NCBI GenBank assembly: GCA_964549915.1
Contig: CAZJWX010000007.1
Span: forward strand, 1-64,000
Source of the DNA: JAUZRW01 sp964549915
Lineage (GTDB): Bacteria; Chloroflexota; Anaerolineae; Aggregatilineales; Phototrophicaceae
Reading direction: 5' to 3'
Length of the DNA stretch: 64,000 bases
Positions 34,912-43,611 of this stretch are shown in pieces (within the stretch, counting starts at the first letter, position 1; the number at the start of each line of letters is the position of its first letter). Position numbers and translations under genes: made by a program. The notes beneath the pieces are model-generated. The model ran no database searches. It saw only the letters and a list, made by a program, of their open reading frames with translations, and was not told the origin of the DNA.

Positions 34912-36540
34912 ATGAGCGATAAACGCGATGATGCGCTGATCGGCGCACAGCTAGGTCAATATACCATCATCCAGGAGATTGGGCGCGGGGGTATGGCGAC
35001 GGTCTACAGCGCTACCCAGCGCGGCATGAGCCGCACCGTCGCCATCAAAGTGCTGCCGAGGCACTTCCTGCACGATCCGGGCTTCCTGGAACGCTTCGAG
35101 CGCGAGGTAGAAGTCATCAGCCAGCTTGAGCACCCGCACATTCTGCCGATTTACGATTACGGCGAGGCGGAAGGCGTACCCTACATCGCGATGCGCTACC
35201 TGGGTGGTGGCAGCATGGCGCAGATGGTGCGGCGCGGAGTCCCCAAGCTGGAAGACCTGCGCAAGCCCTTCCAGCAGATTGCAGAAGCGCTGGATTACGC
35301 GCACCAGCAGGGCATCATCCACCGGGACCTGAAACCCGGCAACGTCATGCTGGATGAGAACGGCAACGCCTACCTGAGCGACTTCGGCATCGCCCGCGTG
35401 ATGGGCAGCGACCTGACCGGAAGCGCCATCATCGGCACCCCCGCCTACATGTCCCCGGAGCAGGCGCAGGGCACGGCAATTGACGCACGCAGCGACATCT
35501 ACGCCCTGGGCATCGTCCTCTTCGAACTCATCACCGGACGCGAACCCTACCAGGCCGAAACGCCGATGAGCGTACTGCTCAAGCACCTCAACGAGCCGAT
35601 TCCGCCGTTGGAGCAGTTCCGCGAAGGCGTGCCCAAATCGGTGCAGGCTGTCATCGAGAAGGCCACCGCCAAAGACCCGGACGCCCGCTATTCGTCCGCG
35701 ACGGAGATGGCCAGGGCATTTTCCGACGCGCTGGACAATACCGCCGCTTCCAACGCACCCACCGAACCCGATCACGAGCGCACCATCACCGACAACCTGA
35801 CGCCACTGCCCAGTCACGGCGGCACGGTCATCGGCGGAACCGAAGGCGCACCCAGCGGCCTCTCCGCCGCAGAAGGTGCCGCACCCACCGGGACGGACGC
35901 AATCGGCAGCGCGACCGGGTCGGTCGCAGATGGCGCGACGGCAGCGCAACCACAACGCCGCAGTCCATTGCCGCTGCTGGTCGGCCTGCTAGTGCTGATC
36001 GTCGTCGGGGGTGGGGCGGCGCTGCTGCTGGTTCCCGGACTCGCCGGGAGCGGCACACTGCCCACGCCCACACCGCCGCCCGGATCGCAGCGCATCAGCA
36101 CGGAGAATTACGCCATCTCGCTGCCCAACTCCCTGCTGCTGCCGAACCCTGCCCAGCGCTACACTGACGCTTCCGATTCGAACCGCCTGCTGCATGTCTA
36201 CCGCCCCGAAGGGGCGGACGATGTCTATGTGACGGTTGCCCTCGTCACGATGGGGAGCACCACCTCAGAATCCTACAGCGAACGCTATTATGATGCTCAG
36301 GACGGCCTGACCTTCATCGACGAAGAAGAAGCCCCCAATGGCGACCTGCGCCGCAGCTACCGCGTCGCAGGCCATGAAGAACTCGCCAATGGGCAGATTG
36401 ATGTCTTCTTCATCGAGCAGGAAAACTTCCTGGCGGTGGTGGAGATGTACACATCGGATGGGGCAGCAGACGAAGAGCAAATTGCGGCCTTGCAGTCCGT
36501 CCTGGATTCGCTGCGAGTTGGCGGCACCAGCGAGGGGTGA
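34912..36540 (+). CDS. Transmembrane serine/threonine protein kinase
   Basis: A 542-residue Hanks-type kinase. Within residues 15-275 are the glycine loop EIGRGGMATVYSA, the catalytic Lys in TVAIKVL, HRDLKPGNVML, DFGIARV and GTPAYMSPEQAQG. After a Thr/Ala-rich juxtamembrane part a single helix (LPLLVGLLVLIVVGGGAALL) crosses near residue 355. The extracellular part (NYAISLPNSLLLP...) resembles PsbP-like lipid/peptide-binding domains rather than PASTA repeats. The ATG at 34912 follows AGGAGTGGAACAGACGCA. FHA proteins at 0.1 and 24 kb are possible partners. Confidence 0.9.
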   Translation: MSDKRDDALIGAQLGQYTIIQEIGRGGMATVYSATQRGMSRTVAIKVLPRHFLHDPGFLERFEREVEVISQLEHPHILPIYDYGEAEGVPYIAMRYLGGGSMAQMVRRGVPKLEDLRKPFQQIAEALDYAHQQGIIHRDLKPGNVMLDENGNAYLSDFGIARVMGSDLTGSAIIGTPAYMSPEQAQGTAIDARSDIYALGIVLFELITGREPYQAETPMSVLLKHLNEPIPPLEQFREGVPKSVQAVIEKATAKDPDARYSSATEMARAFSDALDNTAASNAPTEPDHERTITDNLTPLPSHGGTVIGGTEGAPSGLSAAEGAAPTGTDAIGSATGSVADGATAAQPQRRSPLPLLVGLLVLIVVGGGAALLLVPGLAGSGTLPTPTPPPGSQRISTENYAISLPNSLLLPNPAQRYTDASDSNRLLHVYRPEGADDVYVTVALVTMGSTTSESYSERYYDAQDGLTFIDEEEAPNGDLRRSYRVAGHEELANGQIDVFFIEQENFLAVVEMYTSDGAADEEQIAALQSVLDSLRVGGTSEG

Positions 36541-36629
36541 CGCCGGGTTGTTCCAGCAGTGGAGCCATTGTGCCGGGTCTGCGTTATAATCGGGCGGCAG
36601 ACCCGGGTTTACCAGAGGAGAGACCAGAC

Positions 36630-37076
36630 GTGGCGACCATCGAGAATTCGATCACGATCGGGCGACCGATCAGTGACGTATACAGAACTGTGACGGATTT
36701 TAGCAACTCCGAGCGGATGAAAGCGTGGCGCACATCCGTGCAGAGCATCGGCATCACAGCAGGAGACCCCTTGCGCACGGGTTCGATGATCGCCATGACC
36801 AAGCACTTCCTCGGCAGCGCGATCTTCGTCAATGTGGACATCACGGATTTGCAGCGCAACAAGCGCGTGGAACTGAAGGGGATGCACGGGCGTTTCCCCT
36901 ATGTGCGCTCGATTGAATTTGCGCCGAGCGGGCGCGAGACGGTGGTTCGGGATCACATTGAGATACGAACCCCCTGGATTTTCTTCTTCTATACCCCGTT
37001 CCTGACCAGCAGCCTGAAACGCCAGACGCAGCAGGAATGGCAAGCGCTCAAGGAGATGCTCGAAAGCGAAGGTTAG
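36630..37076 (+). CDS. SRPBCC superfamily protein
   Basis: A 148-residue soluble protein with the helix-grip fold of the START/Bet v 1/polyketide cyclase superfamily: SITIGRPISDVYRTVTDFSN, SERMKAWRTSVQS, and a long C-terminal helix (SSLKRQTQQEWQALKEML). Such proteins bind hydrophobic ligands or act as coenzyme-binding regulators; the ligand is unknown. The GTG at 36630 follows GAGGAGAGACCAGAC and has TATAAT at 36585-36590 upstream; an earlier in-frame start at 36537 would include that promoter. Its stop overlaps by four bases the convergent SLOG gene. Confidence 0.8.
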   Translation: MATIENSITIGRPISDVYRTVTDFSNSERMKAWRTSVQSIGITAGDPLRTGSMIAMTKHFLGSAIFVNVDITDLQRNKRVELKGMHGRFPYVRSIEFAPSGRETVVRDHIEIRTPWIFFFYTPFLTSSLKRQTQQEWQALKEMLESEG

Positions 37077-37960
37077 GTTCGCTGCGCCGTCTGGAAATGG
37101 CGGCTGAGCCGTTCATGCACCCCCGCAACCCCCTCTTCCAACGTCGTCAGGCGGATGTCGCCGCCCTGGATGATGGCGCGAATCAGCGTATTGTCGCTCT
37201 GCTGTGTCTTGAAGGCGGTGGAGATGTGATCCGCGGCACGCCCGCTGCCATCCAGCACCAGAATCGGGATGCGGTCATCGCCCTGGGTGGTAGCGAGGAA
37301 GACATCCTGCGTGGAGATTGTGCCGCCGTTGATGAGAATGCCGATCATCGGGCGTGTGCGCGAGGCAATGGCGCGTGTCAGGTTGACGATCATCTGTGAT
37401 TCGCCGCCCCATTCGTCGCTGTTGACCAGCACAAAATGCGAATGCCCATCCTGCAATTCCGCGTCCGGTTCGCCCTGGTGCCATCCGGGGAAGCTCACCC
37501 GGCCCAGCGGCGCACAGCCAATCAACGGAAAGGTATATCCGTTGTTCTGGCGTGCTTCGCCAATCATCTGCATGACACCCGCTTCCGTGCCGCCATCAAT
37601 CACAGTGATCCCGTTTTGCTGGGCAAAAGCCGCCACGCCTTTCTCCATGATCTCGCGGGTGCGTTCGATGTCTTCGGCAGACATGCCACCCGCCCCCCCT
37701 GTGATGAAAATCGTGGGGCGCGGCGTAATCAAGCCGAAGGTATCGATCACACGTTTGGGGTCAGCGTCCGCTTCCAGCCGCATCGCCGGCGCGTACTGTC
37801 CGTTGGGGAGATGAATGAGAAATGCACCTTCGTGTTCTGGCATAGTTGTCTCTGGTTCGTTATCTGTACCCTGAAATATCGCGCGGCTGAGACTGTGTAA
37901 AGCACCCAGCACCAGCGCACCGGTGATTGCCAGGATGAATACGGACGCATCAATGTTCAT
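37073..37960 (-). CDS. Membrane-anchored SLOG (LSDAT-like) nucleotide-binding protein
   Basis: A 295-residue protein. An N-terminal helix (SVFILAITGALVLGALHS) is followed by an alpha/beta domain with IFITGGAGGMSAED, ITVIDGGTEAGVMQMIGEA, FPLIGCAPLG, HSHFVLVNSDEWGGE, GILINGGTIS and LVLDGSGRAADHI. These signatures fit the SLOG superfamily, in particular the prokaryotic LSDAT branch related to the ligand-binding SLOG domain of TRPM channels, which binds nucleotide-derived ligands. AAGGCGG precedes the ATG at 37960; a second Met (MPEHEGAF) at 37843 would give a soluble form. No effector gene is adjacent; the neighbours are SRPBCC (convergent) and mutY (divergent). Confidence 0.76.
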   Translation of the reverse strand: MNIDASVFILAITGALVLGALHSLSRAIFQGTDNEPETTMPEHEGAFLIHLPNGQYAPAMRLEADADPKRVIDTFGLITPRPTIFITGGAGGMSAEDIERTREIMEKGVAAFAQQNGITVIDGGTEAGVMQMIGEARQNNGYTFPLIGCAPLGRVSFPGWHQGEPDAELQDGHSHFVLVNSDEWGGESQMIVNLTRAIASRTRPMIGILINGGTISTQDVFLATTQGDDRIPILVLDGSGRAADHISTAFKTQQSDNTLIRAIIQGGDIRLTTLEEGVAGVHERLSRHFQTAQRT

Positions 37961-38100
37961 GATAGAACCGCCTTCAGTACGAAAGACACTTTGTTATACT
38001 TCCTAAATCATCCTGTGAACCGCAAGCGGACAGCCCCCTGTCTGGCTGGACGCCGCTTGACGGCAAAAACACGCTGTTGTCGAACGATGGAAGGAACATC

Positions 38101-39192
38101 ATGCCTGCTGATATTGCTCCCCCACTGATCGCCTGGTACGACCACCATGCGGCAGACTTGCCCTGGCGCGGCGCGGACGCTTACCGGGTCTGGCTTTCGG
38201 AAATTATGCTGCAACAGACCCGCATCGAGACCGTCCTACCTTATTATACGCGATTCACGACCGCCTACCCCAGTATTTCTGACCTAGCCGCTGCACCGCT
38301 GGACGATGTGCTCAAGCAGTGGGAAGGTCTAGGTTATTATAGCCGCGCCCGGAATTTACACAAAACCGCGCAGATCATTGCAACTGAATTGCAAGGCCAA
38401 TTCCCGCGAACGGTGCCGGAACTGCTGGAACTACCCGGCATCGGGCGCTATACGGCGGGTGCAATCGCCAGCATCGCCTTCGGGCAGCGTGCCCCGGTGC
38501 TGGACGGCAATGTAATCCGCGTCTTCTCGCGCTTGCTCGACCTGCCGGATGATGTGCGCGAGACTCGCACCAGAAATCAACTGTGGCAAATCGCCGAAGA
38601 GTGGCTGCCGCAGGAGCGCCCGGGCGATTACAACCAGGCATTGATGGAGCTGGGGCAGCGCATCTGCCTGTCGCGCAACCCACGCTGTGGCGAATGCCCC
38701 CTGCAAACCCACTGCGCAGCCTACGCCAACGGCACCCAAACGCAACGCCCGGTGAAATCCAGACGACAACCCACGCCGCACTATGATGTCGCCGCCGGGC
38801 TGATTCGCGACGAAGTGGGGCGGCTGCTGATCGCCCAACGGCGGGAAGATGGCCTGCTGGGGGGCCTCTGGGAATTTCCCGGCGGCAAGCAGGAAGAAGG
38901 CGAATCGCTGGAAGCCTGCCTCGTGCGCGAACTCGAAGAAGAACTGGCCATTCGCGTCGAAGTCGGCGCATTCTTCGTGCGGGTGAAGCACGCCTTCACC
39001 CACTTCAAGATCACCCTGCACGCCTTCGAGTGCCGCTACCTGGGCGCAGTCCCGCCATACGAGGAACCGCAGGCCATCGAAGCGCAGGACTGGGCCTGGG
39101 TCACGGAAGAAGAATTGAAGCGCTACAGCTTCGGCAAAGCTGACCGCGAAGTCATCCGCGCCCTGCAGGAACGCAGGAACATGTTATTGTAG
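38101..39192 (+). CDS. mutY: A/G-specific adenine DNA glycosylase
   Basis: A 363-residue DNA repair enzyme removing adenine opposite 8-oxoguanine. The catalytic Glu is in LSEIMLQQTR, the helix-hairpin-helix in LPGIGRYTAGAI, the catalytic Asp in VLDGNVIRVFSRL. The 4Fe-4S ligands are in CLSRNPRCGECPLQTHC with the standard 6-2-5 spacing. The C-terminus is a Nudix-like domain (GGLWEFPGGKQEEGES, RELEEEL) that recognises 8-oxoguanine. GGAAGGAACATC precedes the ATG at 38101. Followed 65 bp later by homoserine dehydrogenase on the same strand. Confidence 0.95.
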   Translation: MPADIAPPLIAWYDHHAADLPWRGADAYRVWLSEIMLQQTRIETVLPYYTRFTTAYPSISDLAAAPLDDVLKQWEGLGYYSRARNLHKTAQIIATELQGQFPRTVPELLELPGIGRYTAGAIASIAFGQRAPVLDGNVIRVFSRLLDLPDDVRETRTRNQLWQIAEEWLPQERPGDYNQALMELGQRICLSRNPRCGECPLQTHCAAYANGTQTQRPVKSRRQPTPHYDVAAGLIRDEVGRLLIAQRREDGLLGGLWEFPGGKQEEGESLEACLVRELEEELAIRVEVGAFFVRVKHAFTHFKITLHAFECRYLGAVPPYEEPQAIEAQDWAWVTEEELKRYSFGKADREVIRALQERRNMLL

Positions 39193-39257
39193 TGTCGGTG
39201 CCATCCCCCGCTGAGGGGCGAAATCTTTATCGGTTTTCTACAAGTAAGGACAGCAAA

Positions 39258-40268
39258 ATGCGGATTGTGATCGTCGGGTTCGGGACGGTTGGACAGGGTT
39301 TGGCGGAGATTTTGCAGGAAAAGGCTGCGCATCTGGTAACGCAGGGGCTGGAGGCGACAGTGGTCGGTGTGGCGACAGGTTCGCGCGGCATCCTCTACCA
39401 TCCCGAAGGACTCGACCTGGCGCAGTTACTGGCTGCTATCGAAGGTGGGAGCCTGCGCCACTACCCGGCCTCGCCCGGGTTGCAACAAGACTTCGCAGAC
39501 GCCGAAGCGCTGGTTCGCGCAGCAGAGGCCGATGTGCTGGTGGAAGCGTCGCCGACGAACCTGGAGACAGCACAACCGGCGCTTGCGCATTTCCGCGCCG
39601 CGCTGGAAACGGGCAAGCACGTCGTCACGGCGAACAAAGGGCCGACAGCCCTGCATCTGCCGCAGCTTCTGCAAGAGGCTGCCGCCAGGGGGCTGCATTT
39701 ACGCTACGAAGCGAGCGTCATGGCAGGCACACCTGCGATTGCGACGGGGCTGGAACTGCTGGCGGGCTGCACGATTCATGAGGCACGCGGCATCTTCAAC
39801 GGCACTACCAATTACATCCTGACGCAGATGGAAGGGGGCCTCTCCTACGAGGCGGCGCTGCAACAGGCGCAGGAATTGGGCTACGCCGAGACCGACCCCA
39901 GCGGCGATGTGGAAGGCTGGGACGCGGCGGGCAAGGTGCTGATCCTGATGGCTGCGCTCTACGGCGAGGCATCCACGCTGGATGCCCTGGACGTGAGCGG
40001 AATCACGGGCATCACGCAGGCCGATGTGCAGGCGGCGGCAGCCGCAGGCGAACGCTACAAGTTGATCGCCAGCGCCACCCCGGATGGCGGCAGCGTGCAG
40101 CCGATGCGCCTTCCCGCGAGCGACCCCCTGGCGCAGGTCGGCGGCGCGACCAACGCCATCACCTTCCGCACAGACCTGCTGGGGGATGTGACCCTGGTCG
40201 GCGCAGGGGCGGGACGGAAGGAAACTGGCTACGGTCTGCTGCTGGATTTGCTATCGTTGATCCGCTGA
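39258..40268 (+). CDS. hom: Homoserine dehydrogenase
   Basis: A 336-residue enzyme that reduces aspartate semialdehyde to homoserine in methionine/threonine synthesis. The NAD(P) site is VIVGFGTVGQG; VVTANKGPTAL carries the catalytic Lys; EASVMAGTPAI and the IFNGTTNYILTQM stretch line the substrate site; GYAETDPSGDVEGWDAAGK carries catalytic Asp and Lys. The C-terminal ACT regulatory domain of many homologues is missing, so feedback control by threonine is not expected. AAGGACAGCAAA precedes the ATG at 39258. Confidence 0.93.
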   Translation: MRIVIVGFGTVGQGLAEILQEKAAHLVTQGLEATVVGVATGSRGILYHPEGLDLAQLLAAIEGGSLRHYPASPGLQQDFADAEALVRAAEADVLVEASPTNLETAQPALAHFRAALETGKHVVTANKGPTALHLPQLLQEAAARGLHLRYEASVMAGTPAIATGLELLAGCTIHEARGIFNGTTNYILTQMEGGLSYEAALQQAQELGYAETDPSGDVEGWDAAGKVLILMAALYGEASTLDALDVSGITGITQADVQAAAAAGERYKLIASATPDGGSVQPMRLPASDPLAQVGGATNAITFRTDLLGDVTLVGAGAGRKETGYGLLLDLLSLIR

Positions 40269-40338
40269 TTTGCGAGCATTAAGGGTCTTGCGGCAGACTT
40301 GCCCTATAATTGGAACAGAACAGGTGAGACGAGAGACC

Positions 40339-41517
40339 ATGATACAGATGATGACCAATTCAGATGCAGCCAACCAGGTCGACTCCCTGGAGGAGCAGAC
40401 CGCCCCACCGCGTAAACGTCGCGTGTTGGTCGTGGAAGACGATGTCCGCTTGCTTTCGAGCGTTAAGGACATCCTGGAACTAGAGGGCTATGCCGTCCGA
40501 ACTGCGAAAAATGGCCTGGAAGCGCTGGAACTTCTACAGAGCGATCCAACCGTCTCGCCGGATGTCATCGTCTCCGACATCATGATGCCTAAGATGGATG
40601 GCTACGAATTCCTCAAGCATGTGCGCAGGGAAGACCGCTGGGTGCAGGTGCCCTTCATCTTCCTGACTGCCAAGAGCGAGCCGGATGATGTCCACAAGGG
40701 GCAGATTCTGGGTGCGGATATCTACCTGACCAAGCCCTTCGACGCGAAGAGCCTGGTCGTTTCCGTAGAAGCCACCATCCGCCGCCAGGAAGACATCCGC
40801 CGCGTGAAGGAAGACGAGATGATGGGGCAGAAGCGCAAGATTCTGACCATCCTCAACCACGAGTTCCGCACGCCGCTGACGCTGGTCGTGGCCTATGCCG
40901 AGATGCTCAAAGATTTCGAGCCAGGGCGCTCCAGCCATGAAGAACTGATGACCTTCCTGCACGGCCTCAATTCCGGCGCGGATCGCTTGCGGCGTCTGGT
41001 CGAGAATTTCATCGTGCTGGTGGAACTGGACAGCGACGAGGCCGCCAAGACCGCCGCCTGGCGCCAGCGCCCGGTCGAGAATCTCGAATACATGCTGGAT
41101 GACGCCGTGCGTCAGGTATCGTCGCAGTGGCCGCGCAACTACGTCACCGAAATCGACCCCGCGCTGCCCACGCCGACCTTCGACGTGCAGTATATGACCA
41201 TTGCCCTGCGCGAATTGCTGGATAACGCCGGGAAATTCACCGAAGAAGGCGCTACCATCACCACGCGGGTCTTCGCAGAGGGCGGCGACATCGTCTTCCA
41301 GGTGGCCGACGAAGGACGCGGCATCCCGCAAGATGAACTGGAAAACATCTGGAAACCCTTCTACCAGATCAACCGGGAAGAATACGAAGACCAGGGCGCA
41401 GGCTCCGGGCTGGCGATTGTCGCCGGGATTGTGAACCTGCACGAGGGGAGCTACGACACGACGAGCACCTTCGGCGAAGGCAGCACATTCACATTGCGCC
41501 TTCCCCTGCAACCCTGA
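40339..41517 (+). CDS. Response regulator-histidine kinase hybrid
   Basis: A 392-residue cytoplasmic protein. A receiver domain (about residues 28-150) has VLVVEDDVRLL, phospho-acceptor Asp in VIVSDIMMPKMDGYEF and LTKPFDAKSL. A HisKA domain follows with the H-box ILTILNHEFRTPLTLVVAYAE, then a HATPase with N-box LRELLDNAGKF, VADEGRGIPQDEL and GAGSGLAIV. Receiver first, kinase second is the order of some phosphorelay sensors whose kinase activity is set by phosphorylation of the receiver. TATAAT lies at 40305-40310 upstream. No separate response regulator is adjacent. Confidence 0.9.
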   Translation: MIQMMTNSDAANQVDSLEEQTAPPRKRRVLVVEDDVRLLSSVKDILELEGYAVRTAKNGLEALELLQSDPTVSPDVIVSDIMMPKMDGYEFLKHVRREDRWVQVPFIFLTAKSEPDDVHKGQILGADIYLTKPFDAKSLVVSVEATIRRQEDIRRVKEDEMMGQKRKILTILNHEFRTPLTLVVAYAEMLKDFEPGRSSHEELMTFLHGLNSGADRLRRLVENFIVLVELDSDEAAKTAAWRQRPVENLEYMLDDAVRQVSSQWPRNYVTEIDPALPTPTFDVQYMTIALRELLDNAGKFTEEGATITTRVFAEGGDIVFQVADEGRGIPQDELENIWKPFYQINREEYEDQGAGSGLAIVAGIVNLHEGSYDTTSTFGEGSTFTLRLPLQP

Positions 41518-41576
41518 CCGTTGTGGCTGCGTATAGCGCTGTATAGCAACGCCCGTGAATCGTGGGTGAGCGAGCT

Positions 41577-41606
41577 TTGTCATCGGGATAAGGTTCGTGC
41601 TATACT
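41577..41606 (+). promoter_or_regulatory. Sigma70-type promoter of pspA
   Basis: TTGTCA at 41577-41582 and TATACT at 41601-41606 are separated by 18 bp, about 50 bp upstream of the PspA start codon. A sigma-70 type promoter is therefore likely rather than a sigma-54 promoter as in enterobacterial pspA. Confidence 0.6.
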
Positions 41607-41656
41607 GATCGGCAAGCATTTAACCGGGTAATTTGAGTGAGGGGGCGGCCTCAGCA

Positions 41657-42343
41657 ATGGCAAACCTATTCGAGAAAATCGGTACATTACTCAGTGCGAA
41701 CATGCACGGGTTGGTGGATCGTGCGCTGGAAGGCAACTCCGTGCGCGTCATGGATGAATACATCCGCCAGGTCGAACGCAACCTGGAAGCTCTGGAAGAT
41801 TCGGCGGCGACAGTCGGCGGCAACGTCCGCACGCTGAAACGCAAGTACGAAGAATTCGCCAACCAGGCCGAAAAGCTGGATCGCGACATCGACACGCTGA
41901 TCCTCAAGGGCAAGGATGACCTGGCGGCGGCTGCCCAGGCGGAATTGAATACCAAGCAAGAACTGGCGCAGGAATACTACGAACAGTGGCAGGTGCAGGA
42001 AGAGCAGTATCGCAAGATGCTGGATATGCGCCTGAAGCTAGAATCCCGCGTCACCACCATCAAGCAGGAACGCGAACGCCTGCGTGCCCTCATCGAGTTG
42101 ATGGAAACCAAGAAGCAGATGACCAAGACGGTCAAGAGCCTGGATATGCTGGCGGACAGCAACGACGCGGAAATCGTCTCCCTCACGGAACAGATCCGCT
42201 CCCGGCTCGACCGCGAAGATGCCCGCTACGAGATCGCCAGCCAGAACCTGGGCGAAGAGATCGACGAAGCCATCGGCGGTGGGCAGATTGAACTGCAACT
42301 GGAAGAGCGCAAACGCCGCCTCCTGGGCAGCGAAGAAGGCTGA
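41657..42343 (+). CDS. pspA: PspA/IM30 family membrane stress protein
   Basis: A 228-residue, almost entirely alpha-helical protein of the PspA/Vipp1 (ESCRT-III-like) family. It begins with an amphipathic helix (ANLFEKIGTLLSANMHGLVD), followed by a long coiled coil with NSVRVMDEYIRQVERNLEAL, VRTLKRKYEEFANQAEKLD and QYRKMLDMRLKLESR. PspA binds anionic lipids, senses stored curvature stress and preserves the proton-motive force. The ATG at 41657 is chosen because it starts the amphipathic helix. The promoter is at 41577-41606. A membrane protein gene with a coiled coil follows at 42715. Confidence 0.9.
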   Translation: MANLFEKIGTLLSANMHGLVDRALEGNSVRVMDEYIRQVERNLEALEDSAATVGGNVRTLKRKYEEFANQAEKLDRDIDTLILKGKDDLAAAAQAELNTKQELAQEYYEQWQVQEEQYRKMLDMRLKLESRVTTIKQERERLRALIELMETKKQMTKTVKSLDMLADSNDAEIVSLTEQIRSRLDREDARYEIASQNLGEEIDEAIGGGQIELQLEERKRRLLGSEEG

Positions 42344-42714
42344 GGCGCTCCCACGCGGCGCGACGATAGAGCAGGGACTGCCCGGCAGACCCTGCTTCGG
42401 ATTCTGTGAGTGCGCCCTCGTCCCCCTCCGGGAAGCAGCAGCGGCGCGGCACCTTCAGCGAAACTGCTGCGCAACCATACGGATTTCACAACGTGTCTCT
42501 CACAGGTCATGATGACCACAAGGACGATGTTTACTGTGGGAGACGTGACCATATCGAGACCACGCCAGTGGCTTGGCGAGAATCCGACTGTACGAGAATC
42601 CACACAATGCAACCCAAAATGGCTGTTCGTGTACGAGCGAATGGTGTATCTTGATGGTAGCAAACGATAACCAAGCAACACAGCAAGCGAGCAAAACAGG
42701 GAGCAGAGCAGCAC
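42344..42714. other. Intergenic region, no gene seen
   Basis: The 371 bp between pspA and the coiled-coil membrane protein gene hold no supported gene. There is a C-rich block (CCCTCGTCCCCCTCCGGGAAG, about 42415-42436), and no clear terminator or promoter boxes. The two genes are probably separate transcripts or joined by a long spacer. Confidence 0.4.
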
Positions 42715-43542
42715 ATGAGTGAACGCGATGCAATTCGCAGACGGGTGATGGGCACGTTGGTGCGCAACGCCATCTTCCGCTGGGAGAGTATGATTACCCT
42801 GCTGCTGACCCTGGTGCTGTTCTTCGGCGTGGGGGATTTCCAGATCCTGGGTGCGACCCTGCCAGCCTTCTTCTGGCTGATCCTGGGTGGCGCGGCGGAA
42901 GGCATCTTGCTCTGGTCAACCCTCACTGACCCGGAAGAGACGGATGAAGCGATGGCGCGTGAGTTCGAGAGCCAGTACGATCTCGCGGCGATCCGCAACA
43001 ACGACTCGCGGGAGCGGCTGCGCAGCGCAATGGATTACCGCCGCAACATGTTGAACATGGTCAAGCAGCATAACGCCGGGATGCGGGCACAGTTCCGCGA
43101 GACCATCGCCCAGGTCAACGACTGGATTGCGGCGATGTATGACCTCGCCATGCACATCGACAACTTCGAGAACAACCCCATCGTAGAGCGTGACCTGAAG
43201 CGCGTCCCCGACCAGATTCGCAGTGTGCGCACGCGCATCGAACTGGAGACGGATGAGCGGGTGCGCGGCGACCTGGAACAACAGCTCAAGCTCCTGGAAC
43301 AGCAGCAGATGAATTTGCAGCAGACGCAGAACAGCGTCAAACGCGCCGAAATCCAGCTAGAGAGCACGCTCTCCTCGCTGGGGACGGTGTACGCGCAAAT
43401 GTCGCTTCTGGGTACGAAGGGCGGCGTAGATGGCAGCAAGCAGCAGCGCCTGCGCCTGGAAATCCAGGACGAGGTGAACAACCTGCAAGATACCATCGAG
43501 GCGATGGAAGAAGTGCAGATGCAGAGCCTGCGCTTGCAGTGA
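42715..43542 (+). CDS. Membrane protein with long C-terminal coiled coil
   Basis: A 275-residue protein with two membrane helices near the N-terminus (SMITLLLTLVLFFGVG and LPAFFWLILGGAAEGILLW), then a cytoplasmic helical part of about 190 residues: ESQYDLAAIRNNDSRERLRS, QQLKLLEQQQMNLQQTQNSV and QDEVNNLQDTIEAMEEVQ are heptad-like and Gln-rich. No family is recognised. Placed just after pspA and ending in a strong terminator, it is a candidate membrane partner or sensor for PspA, analogous in position to PspB/PspC or LiaI but unrelated in sequence. GGGAGCAGAGCAGCAC precedes the ATG. Confidence 0.7.
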   Translation: MSERDAIRRRVMGTLVRNAIFRWESMITLLLTLVLFFGVGDFQILGATLPAFFWLILGGAAEGILLWSTLTDPEETDEAMAREFESQYDLAAIRNNDSRERLRSAMDYRRNMLNMVKQHNAGMRAQFRETIAQVNDWIAAMYDLAMHIDNFENNPIVERDLKRVPDQIRSVRTRIELETDERVRGDLEQQLKLLEQQQMNLQQTQNSVKRAEIQLESTLSSLGTVYAQMSLLGTKGGVDGSKQQRLRLEIQDEVNNLQDTIEAMEEVQMQSLRLQ

Positions 43543-43575
43543 GGCGTCAGGTTGCCGGACGAAACGAACGAAACC

Positions 43576-43609
43576 ATCCCCTCCACGAAGCATCGCGGAG
43601 GGGATTTTT
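43576..43609 (+). terminator. Intrinsic terminator
   Basis: ATCCCCTCC at 43576-43584 and GGAGGGGAT at 43597-43605 form a 9-bp stem, followed by TTTTTG. It closes the coiled-coil membrane protein gene ending at 43542. Confidence 0.85.
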
Positions 43610-43611
43610 GT

